From positions 17,262,425 to 17,326,424 of the forward strand of contig CM032802.1 of NCBI GenBank assembly GCA_019155185.1: DNA of 64,000 bases, in the 5' to 3' direction. Source of the stretch: Beaufortia kweichowensis (taxonomy: Eukaryota > Chordata > Actinopteri > Cypriniformes > Gastromyzontidae). A program made the translations under genes and the position numbers. The notes beneath the pieces were generated by a model, which ran no database searches, was not told the origin of the DNA, and saw nothing but the letters and a program-made list of their open reading frames with translations. Shown here in pieces: positions 11,961 to 23,270 of this stretch; the stretch's first letter is position 1, and the number at the start of each line of letters is the position of its first letter.

Positions 11961-14100
11961 GTTGGGATTTGGGCTGAATGTTACTCACTTTTTGGTTAAC
12001 AGCTTGGCACAAACACTAACCAGTAGGCATACAAAGATACTATTTGTAAAAGCATGGAGAGTGCACAGGTAATGGTTTCAAAAATTATAACAAAGAGAAA
12101 GAAAAATATTTAGTGTGTGTGTTCTGTTAATATATTTAGAGTTTATTTAGAAACTGAGCACTTCCCTGACACGCTTCAGATGACAAGAGACGCGCATCCA
12201 CAATAAGAGAAAAACTGAGAAAGCAAGACAGGGATGACAGCCAGAGTTTGTTTTTTAGGGTGATTTATGATCCTTATTTTGTGTTATGCTTCTCAAACTG
12301 TAGTGTTTGTTATAATTACCACAAAATAGATTTACTATCATGCACTCATTCCCATGTTTATCCAACATTTCCATGCAATCAAGCATAATTGAGCTTCAAA
12401 AAAAAACAACAAACGACAATAAAAATAGTTTAATCATCAGAAATCCAAGCTTTCTCAAGCCTTGCAGCAGCTTTCTGTGAGGAATCCATCATCATTTACA
12501 TCATGATCATATAATTTACATCATACAAACACGTGCTTTAATTCTCCCGGGTTAGTTTATAGAAAAATAATGTCTGATTTGTAAGTAAATCATTTGTTTG
12601 AGACAGTTTATTACAGCGAATTGGAAAATTAAGTTCAGCTCACTGATACACAAATGTGATTCAGATTTTTTAGCAACTTTGAATGGAACTTATTATTCAA
12701 CCAGTAAAAATAATAATAATAACACGAATAATAATAATAAAAATAAAAAAGTTAAATATTTTCATAATTAAAAATAAACAATTTGAGTTATACATGGCCA
12801 TTTATTGTAATAAAATATATATTTTATTGTTCAATGAAAATTATAAAGGTAGCATTATAACACTAGAAATGTGAATTCTCATGTAATTTTACAAACTTCT
12901 TTTTTCTGAATACAATAATACTGCTACAGATACATCGGCTCTGCTGCACACTTTACTAACCATGATGTTTGAGGAACACTGTATCATTATAGTGATCAAA
13001 ACAATATTTTCCTAAGGCAACAATGTTGACAAACAACTTTACTTGCATTTCTCTAGTTGTCTAATAGACAACTCAATTAAAAAAATCTCAACATATACCT
13101 TTTCATCATCCAACGTCTCTCCTCTGTACTCGTTGACATGACTCACCTAGACTTCACAGAAAACTGTACTTTCATATTTCCAATTATCATGTACTTTGTA
13201 TCAATTTCCGGCAATTCAACTTGCTTTTGAAAGCTTACACATGACATGTGACTTGTGTTTTTAACCACCTGTCCTGGTAATTGCTACCTGCATGATACGG
13301 GCACTCTTTTCTCAAGTCGCTCTTATAAGTGTCTTACAAAGCAGCACAGATTGTGTCTACATCAGTACATTTAACTGGTGACAGACAAACACATTATTTA
13401 CACAGCTCTCTGACAGCCCTTCTGGTCAAATCAATCCTCATTCTATATCTGGGTGGCTTTGAATGAATCTAAACATATGCCTCTCGTGATAGTTTCTATG
13501 TTTCATAGTTGATGTGATTAAATCTGAAGTCTGCACTTAATAACAAAAATAAACAGAATCTGTAACTGATTGTATTTTAAGTCATTCAATTTCAACTTTA
13601 GTTTTATATTTTACTTGTTAGACTTGTCTCTGTATTTTTATAACCATTCATCACTTCGTAGAAAATACAATAAGTCATTTCTCCAGACGATCCAATTTTG
13701 CTTGTTGTCAAAGCCTGACTTAACAACTGACTCAAAACAAACATTGTTTTTTATGTTTTGTCTATAGTTTGTTTTTCTGTGTCTAAGGTGTTATGAAGAC
13801 ACAGGGAAGGACCAGTGAGAAAGATGGAGGAGGTGAAAGAGAAAGAGGGAAGAGAAGAAAGAGATAGAGGGCAAGACCGATAGCGGGGTGCCATAGGTAA
13901 TCAATACCACAGCGGTGACCTAAGTGTTTCTTCCCTGGTTTATTTCATTTGGAGCTTCAGGTTCAGGCCATCTGATCAAGTAAACAAGAGCATCCCTTTA
14001 GAATTTAACCCTTCTGTACCCTGCTGAAAGAACAGGCATGAACGGTCAACAGTTTATGCTTTGTTCTGGATGCTGGTGTAATGGGGTCCCCAGCAGTCTT
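11961..14100. other. AT-rich intergenic DNA
   Basis: Nothing supportable as a gene. Homopolymer-rich and AT-rich runs give short frames, such as 63 codons at 12.68 kb with poly-Ile/Lys composition and 65 codons at 13.57 kb. Both look like chance. Confidence 0.5.
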
Positions 14101-14104
14101 CTTA

Positions 14105-14165
14105 AACGGATAGTCATCCATTAATCCAAATTCTGTTATTATTTACTCACATTAGTGCTCATATT
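14105..14165. mobile_element. Fragment of the palindromic MITE family
   Basis: ACGGATAGTCATCCATTAAT, AAATTCTGTTATTATTTACT and CACATTAGTG match the left terminus of the family at 5.13 kb in order. Only the terminus remains. Confidence 0.4.
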
Positions 14166-14384
14166 GAGCACACATGTAAAAAAGCACTATCCGTACTACA
14201 TTTTTGTAAAATTTTGGACATTAAATCTTTTTTTTTTTTTTTTACATCTTTATTTATTTTTTTATTTGTATTACTTTACTTTTTTATTATTTTTTATTTT
14301 GTCAGACTAAAAATAATTTGAAATGTCATGCTTGTTCTTGTGCAATGTTTTAAGCTTAAGAAAATCTATAAAAATAATAATAAA

Positions 14385-14600
14385 ACAATTCGACCATAAA
14401 CACCCTTAGCAACATGAACATATACATTTACATTTACATTTAGGCATTTAGCTGACGCTTTTATCCAAAGCGACTTACAAACATTATGAGACAATTATAC
14501 ACAGTCACTCAGGGACTTTTTTCAAGCGGAAGGAAAACTTTTAGTAATTCTACTTCATTAAAGTTGCATTGTATATTTTTAGACTTAAGGTACTCGAAGC
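14385..14600. repeat. Dispersed repeat copy 2, interrupted by a LINE tail
   Basis: This is the partner of 1671-1900. Its two conserved blocks, ACACCCTTAGCAACATGAAC and GGAAAACTTTTAGTAATTCT, are separated by about 85 bp that form a minus-strand LINE 3' tail (14421-14506). The unoccupied copy 1 supports the insertion reading. Confidence 0.45.
14421..14506 (-). mobile_element. 3' tail of an L2/CR1-type LINE
   Basis: Read on the minus strand, the sequence carries TTGTAAGTCGCTTTGGATAA, then AAGCGTCAGCTAAATG, and ends in tandem TAAATG units. The same tail occurs on the plus strand at 49.57-49.63 kb. Only the extreme 3' end is present, as expected for a 5'-truncated non-LTR insertion. The clade assignment is from general knowledge. 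Confidence 0.65.
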
Positions 14601-15600
14601 TAATGCTTTATCGTGAATATGTTGGGTCACGTCATTCCTAACAACGAGATGTGTGTGAAATGTCTTGACACAAAAACTATATAAAATGAGAAATTAGTAT
14701 TTTTGTTTTAATGAAAATGAAAGAAGGTCATGCAGCTTTAGAGGTGAGTAAATTATGAATTTGTTGAAGCTCTTTCTTTAATTGCAAAAACTACTAAAGG
14801 CGATAATGACAGCTCTGAATATAAAGTTTTATTACAGAGAAACTATATCATTGGGATCACGTTCAGGATGTTTTTTCAGCTGATGAATAGTAAGTGCAAA
14901 CAAATGCAACTGAATTTCACATTTAAAGGGCTCTCAGCATGTGATCTTAATATAAACATAACATTATCATCTGTTAATATGTATGCTAATATAATTTTAT
15001 AAGACCTGATTAAAAACCAGAAAGATGATGCTTGTTGACCAGGTCATTTTTGAATGGCTATCCTCTACAGCTACTGGGAGCTAGTCTCGAGCAGTAGCGC
15101 TACACTAGCATGTCAGCATCATTTACTCCCAGTGAAAACTCAGACACGCAGCATAAAGAAAAGCCATCATAGCAGTTTCCTCACATGCAGCTCTGTTCAG
15201 ATGGATGTAACGCTGCTGGCCCGTGGCTTTTGCTATCTTTTCTTTTCTACGACAGCGTGCGCTGTGGAACTAACTGTCTTTTTGGGCTGCGCAGTCACTT
15301 TTCACTAACTTCCAACTTGAGATGACTTTGAAATAAGTTGATTTTGGAGTAAAATAACGCACAGCTGAGCCCAGAGCGGCTCGATACCTCACAGCGCTGA
15401 CGCACTATTCCCTTTATCTACAGCAACTCAAGAGTTCCTATTTTAAAACGCATCTAAATTCAAGGAAACGGATGCAAGGTGAAACGCTGCTCATTTGAAT
15501 TGTGGATGCGTCACCTTCAATATGGCTTTCTGGGTTTGGTTTAACCGTACTTTGCGGAAAGATCAGCAACCCGGGAAGGCATTGGTGTCGGGCTGATAAA

Positions 15601-15693
15601 ATGTCACGGATGTTTATGCTGATGGTGGCTGTGTGCTCGCTCATTACCGCGCCTGCTAGCGGATGCCCTTGGACGGGAGGTCACCAAAATTAA
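15601..15693 (+). CDS. Candidate signal-peptide-coding first exon
   Basis: From the ATG at 15601 the frame gives a textbook secretory signal: MSR, then a hydrophobic run FMLMVAVCSLITAP, a small-residue cleavage site (ASG), then CPW. It lies at the end of a local rise in GC and CpG content (about 15.17-15.68 kb). The open frame starts further upstream at 15502. A possible but weak donor (GGGAG/GTCACC) follows at about 15679; otherwise the frame stops at 15691-15693. No downstream exon is recognised in the window, so this may be the first exon of a long-intron gene or coincidence. Confidence 0.22.
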   Translation: MSRMFMLMVAVCSLITAPASGCPWTGGHQN

Positions 15694-15943
15694 GCACAGC
15701 GTCCGATTAAACACTGGGAAAAATCCATCTTCTGGAGACCCCCATATCTCTTCAGCACTTTTTTTGCATGTGTGCCATCTGAGCATGCATTCAGGCCTGT
15801 CCTGCCATGGCTACACGGTGAATATATTTCCCTTCACGGTGGGCAGAATCGAAAATAATGGGGTGGGAGTGTTGAGGGTTACTGCACCTTGACAGTAGAG
15901 GAGGGTCTGTGGCTTGGGAAAGGGGAAATTGGTAAAGAGACAC

Positions 15944-16070
<127 letters not shown>

Positions 16071-19000
16071 GAGTTTCAAACCCTACTGACCTTCCTTCCT
16101 GTCTACTGACTGCATAAGCAGCTTCTTTTTAAGGATGGACCCTTCCTTGGGAGGATGGAAGGAAGTCATACATCTGAGATTGCATGAAGGTGAGTAAATT
16201 ATGAGAGAATTTCCATTTTCAGGTGGACTTTTTTCTATAAAGAAACATGCATAATTATAATGCTTTACATGACAGCAACCCCGTTAGCAGTCACTCGCCA
16301 CACAATAACAGTCTTCACATGAAACGTGAGAAAGACTCAAAAAACACTCACAGCGTTTCTAGCGTTAGCATACTGCTTAGCTTTTAAGTATTTATATATA
16401 GACTTCTCAGAGCATTTCTCTCAGAAAGTGTTTCTTTAAAATAATAGTATTTACTGTAGTATTTATTGTTAATAGTATTTACTGTAGTAATAGTATTTCA
16501 CTGCTAAATTGATTCGCTTATTGACACTTAAAATAAATAATTTATAGCTTATAGTAAAACAAAATAAGTTGTTTTAAGTTTGTTTTAAGGGCTTTGTAAA
16601 TCATTATAGATATTATACACAATTAAATATTGGGCTAAAGAGTTTATACTCTTTTAGAGTTTTGCATTACACAAAACTCTTGAGTTGAGTGATTTTTCAC
16701 TCAACTTTATGTTCATTATGAGTAACATTTCCACAGTGCATTGTGGGATTGCATTATCCACCATGGAAACATGCAAGTCTATGATGCCTTAGAATGTAGT
16801 TTCAGCACCTACAGTGCATTCAAGGTACTGAAGTCATTGAAATCTGGTTCTAATTAACTGTGAACTCCGATAATAATTGAATCTGACTATAATTTACGAA
16901 TACCTCAAATTTAAGTTGATATTCTAATTATTAAATGTTGATCATGATCGTTTCAGATTTGATGTTCATTTGGATTCTTGATGATTCTTTAGAGTTTTCC
17001 TCAATAATTGCTTATTAGGGTGCTGATGTTGCACACTACAGGGTGACATGTGACTACAGTATCCCCCTGAGTCTTTTGCTAACCCACCTTTAGTATCTAA
17101 TTAAACATGAAACACTCAATATAGATGATACATTAACAACTGGAATTTGGGACTAAATGAGATTTCACCTCACAATTGTTAAGTGATCAGAACTAAACTG
17201 AACATTTTTGAGGTTATTTCAGCTGTACTGGTGCTTGAGGACATATTAACTGGAATCTTGAACAGCTCTATAGGAATTTTTGTAATTATGAATGACAAAG
17301 TCCTGCGTACAAATCTATTTACTTGTTGATCTCCAACCATAATTACATTTTACCATACAAGGAATGCAAATGACTCTCATTTTGTTAAACATCACATCTG
17401 GGATTGATTTATGAATAGATTATCCGTAAAGATCGTCTTTTTATTTACTGAGAAACACATGCTCTGCTAGGATCTGCGTGTGTGTGTGTTCTTGTTTGTC
17501 TATTATATTGTGGAGATATAATAAAATGTCCCCACAACTAGGAGACAAAAATATCCAATAGCATTTAAACATTAAGGCCATATTTAACATATTTATATAA
17601 TCGCACATTAAAGTGTTAACTTTGACAGCCCTTATGTGTATAAAACTAATTACACTTCTCATCATTTCATATAAACTACAAACAGAGAAGAATAAAACAG
17701 GCTTTCATCAAATATAAAAAATCCATTATTCTGGCTTCAACAAAACATCCCACAAGACCAAAGAAATTCCTCAAAACACATCTGAGAAACAAACACCTTT
17801 GATGATCTCATATCACGGAGGGCTAGAAAAGACCGGCTGCCATATATTCCACAAAAATCACTCTTTCAAGAAACAAAAACGTAAAAAAAAAATCACTCCT
17901 TCAATCTCTGTTCACTTCAGAGCTGGTGTGATTGCGAGAGGAAAGAGTTTGGGAAGGATTTGAGCGTTGTTTGTGTGTGCATGTACGGATTACATTTTTC
18001 ACACTATGAATCTGTTTACTGTGCACGTGTACGCCTCTGTGTGTCCGTCTGACACCTGATTTGTTCGACAAAATCATGTCACGCCAGAACACTGCTACAC
18101 ACATATGCATACAGAAAGACTGACAAACACACAAATATACTGACCATGAACTTATATCAGTGTTTAAGCACCAAACGAAATACTCTCCAGACTCTCCAGA
18201 GCCCTGACTAGACGCAATACATCCTCACCCCATCATGAAACAACGACAGCTGTTCACTCGAAAGGATTTGAGGCATGAGAAGTCTTTAGGAAGATGAAGG
18301 TTATCACTGCACTATATGTAACTTGAAATAAGAGAAGGCCAAAGCCACCAATATAAACCACAACACTTCTTACCAGAAACACATGATGATTATTGTAATG
18401 TAAAACATGTCAAAACAACACAGTAAATGTGGTATGACAAGTTTGACATTTTGTGTTAAATGGAGGGTCAAGATATTGTTGTCCAGACTGTAAAAGGAGG
18501 ATGTGTACAGCACAGATTTGTTAGTACTGTAAATGACATTTTTTACATGGTTTTTCAAATTCTAGGCAAATGTGATCTACTCTGTAGATGCTAAAATACA
18601 ACATAGTTTTGGATCATTTGTCCTGTAGGTGCATTTTGAAATATTCAGTTTGAATAAGATTATGATTATTCCAAAATGTATAAAAATATGAATAAAGAAC
18701 GAGAAAGAAATCCTAAACTCTTAAGCAATATTGAACTGTGATTGATCACTTTTCATGTCACTTGACCAGATAAACTCACTACACATAGACTGGGAAACCA
18801 CCTAAAACAGCTGAAACCAGCTAATTAGTTCAATCATGTTTTTGACAGTTATTGTGCACAAGCTACCACGGTACATTTATTTCTAAAACAGACATTATGC
18901 TGCATGTGTACACAACATTTGTTCTTAAACAAATCACATTAGAAAGAGTTGAATACACATCATATAAAAACATCATTCGTCTATTTATTCATTGGCAGTG

Positions 19001-22000
19001 AAAAGAGATATATTACTAAGAGATGTGTAACCAAGAAAAGCGAAAGAAAGAGGCAATTCAGATAAAGAAAATTAGAGTCTGGAGGAGTCTGTTTCTTTAT
19101 CTAGAGATATAATATATAAAAGCGCCCACAATTACTGTAATTACTTTATCTCGTAATCCATGCATTGTATGTGGAATAAGTGCATGAATATAAATATTAC
19201 ACAGAGACTGTTATTTTGTAATAATCCAATAGGGAGGTTGTGTTTAGTTTTGTGCTGTGAGGTACACAGTGTTATTTCTCTCACAACATTATTTGTGCTG
19301 GTGAGAGTCTATGATCATATAGGCCTATATTAGAAAACGTATGGCTAATATCAATTATTCAGGCGTTGACATCTAATGCAAAAATCCTAATGGCTCGTTG
19401 AATTTTAGAAAAGAAAATACTAATGGTAGAGCATAAGGAAAGACATGGTTAGTGATCACAGTTTGTCATTTGAGACAATACAATCACTTGCTAAGGCGGA
19501 ATGAGATTAGATTTACATAAAATACTACGTTGATAAATTTGGAACTTTGAAAAACAATATTTTATTTTACATTATAAAATGACTATCCGCTATTATTGTT
19601 TAAGCAGCATTTGCCGACTGTGGCTGCACAGGTAAATAGTTTCCATTTTTTTCACAGCTTTGTGAACTAGCCTCATACATTGCAGACTCGATGCATTTGG
19701 ATCCAGAAGCAGTGTTGAGACACAAAAGGTGGAAACAGATGAAGCCTTCCTTCCACACCTTTCAAAACACACAAACACAATGATTCATTCCCAACAAGCA
19801 AAGATTACCAAGGTGCACTGCAGCGACTGGCATGAAGCCGAAGGTGAAATATGGTCCGAGGATAAATGGGGTGCGTTAAATAGACCGTGTTTGCATCAGT
19901 CGGCCAAAGTGAACCGTGTGTGCCATCTCCCAGAAGTCTGTTCAGTTCTCTTATCAGGAACAGGCCTCTTATCTCTCAGCTCCATAACAGCAAACACACT
20001 CGCACAAGAGTACACACATTCAACAACACACACACAACACTGCTGAATTATCTTCATCAGTTTGTAGCTAGGTGACATTTGGTTGCCTTTCTGTCAATTT
20101 CTGATATAAAAGTTCATCTCGTAGTTCATGCCGTAGAGAAAAGACAGTGCAAAGAAGCAATACATCATGGGAATGGCTAAACTTAAATTGGTATTTTAAA
20201 ATTGGGTAAAACTGTATATCTTACATTTTATGTTTTTAAAGGGATCTAACTTTTTACCTCATTACCCACCACTATTGGTTCACTATTTTGGTAATTTTCT
20301 GTGAGAATTTATATGTAAAGTTATTTGACTGATCCATAACATGTCACATTTTGTTTCCAAAACATGTATTTTGTTAATGTTATGATAAAAATAAATAAAA
20401 GTAAAACTCACGGAAGCCGTGGTTCTATTTCCGGGTTATGAGGTCGGAGGCGCCATATCATATTCATAATCATAACGTCTGATGATCGCATCACGTGTTT
20501 CAATTAAACACTCACTCATTTTTGTAATATAACAGAGTACAGACGCGATTCACGTCCTGTATCGTGTCATTTCTGTCAGCTGTTTAGAATCGATACCCGA
20601 TCAGCGAATGATTCACTCTTGTGAATCGGTTCTTTTGATTCAATGAATGATCGATTCAAGTCTGAACTGAGTCGTTTGAAGCAGCGCGGGGATACAACAC
20701 AAATAAGAACTATAAGAAATAGTTTTTACTTACACTTTGTTGAAAAGCGCATCTTTTGCCGTTTTCTGCTGTTTGCCAGAGGTGAAGTTCATCTTTAAGA
20801 TCAGCATTCAGCACGTGTGCAGGTTGTAAGAGACTCTATGACAGGTAAAGTCACTTTACAAAAATAATGCAAACACTAAACAGCTCCATAAAGTTCGATT
20901 ACTACTGTCTGAATACAAGGCTTTATAAAAAATTAAAATAAATAATTTAACATTTTACTGCTTATACATACTATTGAAACCGCTCCTCATTACATCGTAC
21001 ATGGATGTGAAAAATATTATGATAATACCATCTGATACTATCTTTCAGTCACAGAAGACTACTGTACAGGTAATTTTCAAGAAAGAAAATAAAAAAGTAT
21101 TTATTATTGATTAAGTATTTATTAAATTTGACCTTTCTCTGCTGATTACGTGTGATTCCGCTGATTGTCATAAATCTTAAGTTGTATGTAATGTAAGCAA
21201 ACGTCACATTATATCATATGTTTATCTCTATACTTTATTTTTTACAAAATTGACCCTCTTTGACTTGAGATTTTCTCAAAATATCTTCTTCTGTGTTCCA
21301 CAGAAAAAAGAGTCTTACAGGTTTTGAATGACATATGTTTTAGTGTTTATGTTTTTGATTGAACTATGCTTGTATCATGCAAGCCAAACCTCAAACCCCT
21401 GAATTCAACACTGTTCAAATCCTAAAGTTTAATAAGTGTTTTTTGCAGTTCGTGTCAAAGTCGGCTTTCATGAAGTTAGTGTAGTCAGATCTTACTGAAT
21501 AGTTAGTTTTCAGTTGAATGCACTGACCTGCGGTCACGTCTGTCTGCTGGCACTGGAGCCGCTGCTCTAATCTGTTATTAGACTGGCTGGCTGTAAAAAC
21601 TCTATCGCTAAAACACCTCATTTACAAATTACCTGATTTGGGCCTGTTTCACCAATTTCTTCATTCATTTGCAAAAAAAGTTTCATGTCCTCCGGGAGCC
21701 TATAAAAAGCCTCTTATAATTAAATAGTATTAGCAGTAAAGACATCACTACAAGGTGGCTTTAATTACGCTTTGATAATTGATAATGCAAGACTGTTTGC
21801 AGGTTGGTTGTTGGCGTGCTGTATTTATATGGTCATAAACACCTGTGTGCCTAGCCATTTTTCCAATTCATTTTCTCTAGGTTAAATGAAAGTGAGAAAA
21901 TCATTGATGAATTTTCAATCAAGACATTGGTTTTCTTTTATTGATTGACGTCCGTTTAGAGTAGATAAGTCATTTATTTGTCTTGATACTCCAAGGTTAA

Positions 22001-22640
22001 CAATGTCAATGCTGTAGGCAAAAAATGATTAGACGTATTTTTTGAAAGCATTTATAATAAACAAAGCCACCAATATGATTTGATATTTCTTAGAAAAGGT
22101 CAAATCTGCATGACCTATACATTAACACACTGGGATAAATGGGATTGAAATGGGATTTTAAATGATTGTTAAGGTTTTGTTTTCTACTCGGTACACACAC
22201 AAGACCTGGTGGTCTATATCAGTTCATAAGCATTGGGTCAAAAAGGAAAATTCTGTGACGCTCCTCATTCTCACATCTTCATCAAAGGGCTATATTGACA
22301 TCTAGTGGACAATATATGTAAAATAAAATAAAATAATTAATATTGTGTGTTTCATATTTAACCAGGATGTTAGCCAGGAGAGGTCCATAAAGAAATGACA
22401 TGGGTATTGATTCAGTTTAAACAGAATGACTGTGTTTGGAAAACAACACATTAGCCTCTTATATCACTTCACCCATCTTACCTCACCATTGATAAATGAA
22501 AAGTCATTGTCCTCAATTTAAAGGTGGTAATTCAGAGCCATTGATCATTCTTGACAATCAATTAGCACCCGTATACAATTGACAATAATTGTGTGTGATG
22601 TCATGTAACCTTGTCTGTCAAAGGCTCAGACACACCAGCA
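16071..22640. other. Gene-poor intergenic DNA upstream of fbxo40
   Basis: No gene is supportable. The region holds small repeat pieces. MITE-family fragments lie at about 16.19-16.23 kb (GGTGAGTAAATTATGAGAGA) and 21.28-21.35 kb (ATATCTTCTTCTGTGTTCCA, GTCTTACAGGTTTTGAATGA). A TG microsatellite and a CCCCACAAC repeat piece lie near 17.48 kb. A region at 20.56-20.69 kb has repeated GAATGATTC/GAATCG words. The 105-codon frame at 19.73-20.05 kb ends in a CA-rich repeat and has no recognisable domain. Confidence 0.5.
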
Positions 22641-22653
22641 TGACTTGTTCGGT

Positions 22654-22663
22654 CTATTTATAA
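22654..22663 (+). promoter_or_regulatory. TATA/MEF2-type site of fbxo40
   Basis: CTATTTATAA fits the MEF2 consensus YTAWWWWTAR at every position and also serves as a TATA-like box. It sits about 30 bp before the inferred 5' end of the non-coding first exon of fbxo40, whose donor is at 22749/22750. Muscle expression of the mammalian gene makes a MEF2-type core promoter plausible. The role is inferred from position and motif only. Confidence 0.5.
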
Positions 22664-22684
22664 CAGCAGAACAGAGGAGAGAGA

Positions 22685-22749
22685 TTTACAACCACACAAG
22701 CTCTTTTATACAAACACAAGTCGTGCTAACACCATCAGGGCAGCAAAGG
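22685..22749 (+). other. fbxo40: Probable non-coding exon 1 of fbxo40
   Basis: The right edge is a strong donor, AAAGG/GTAAGTACG, at 22749/22750. The left edge is approximate and placed about 25-30 bp after the TATA-like box. The next exon begins at 23243 after a TTTCAG acceptor. The 88-codon frame running through here continues into the intron and is not considered coding. Confidence 0.45.
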
Positions 22750-23270
22750 GTAAGTACGAGTGACCTGTGTTTAAACTTGACAATAATTTCTTTGAATTCC
22801 TATTTTTATGTCAGTATATTGTATATAAAGGCGTATATAATTGGGTATTTTACATTTTTTGCACAGGTTTTATCAAACAATACAAACAATAGGTTACCTG
22901 CTTACTGGTAAAAATGTAAATGTCGTTTAATGCAGTGTTTTGGGCTTGTATGTTTTATACAATACAACGATAGATTTCTAGCATTACTATGAGCTTTTCA
23001 AATAAAAATAAAGATGCGATCATCAATGTTGAATAATTTATTTTAGCATAACAGGTGTTATGCCTTACTTCTGTAGTAAGCATTGCCTGATATGCAAATA
23101 TTTACTTGTAGCCTGAGAATGTCTTTTTGAGTGTTTTATATTGTGTCTGATCTATAAAGATGAGTCAATAATTTGCCAGACTATAGCGATGCTGGATCAT
23201 TGCCAAGGCTTGTTTTCAATGCATTCCCTTGTCTCATTTCAGAGTCTATTTTCATTAACTATCAACAGAC

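Noticed and set aside
19729..20046. 105-codon plus-strand frame
   Set aside because: It has no recognisable domain, ends in a CA-rich simple repeat, and opposed frames of similar size overlap it.
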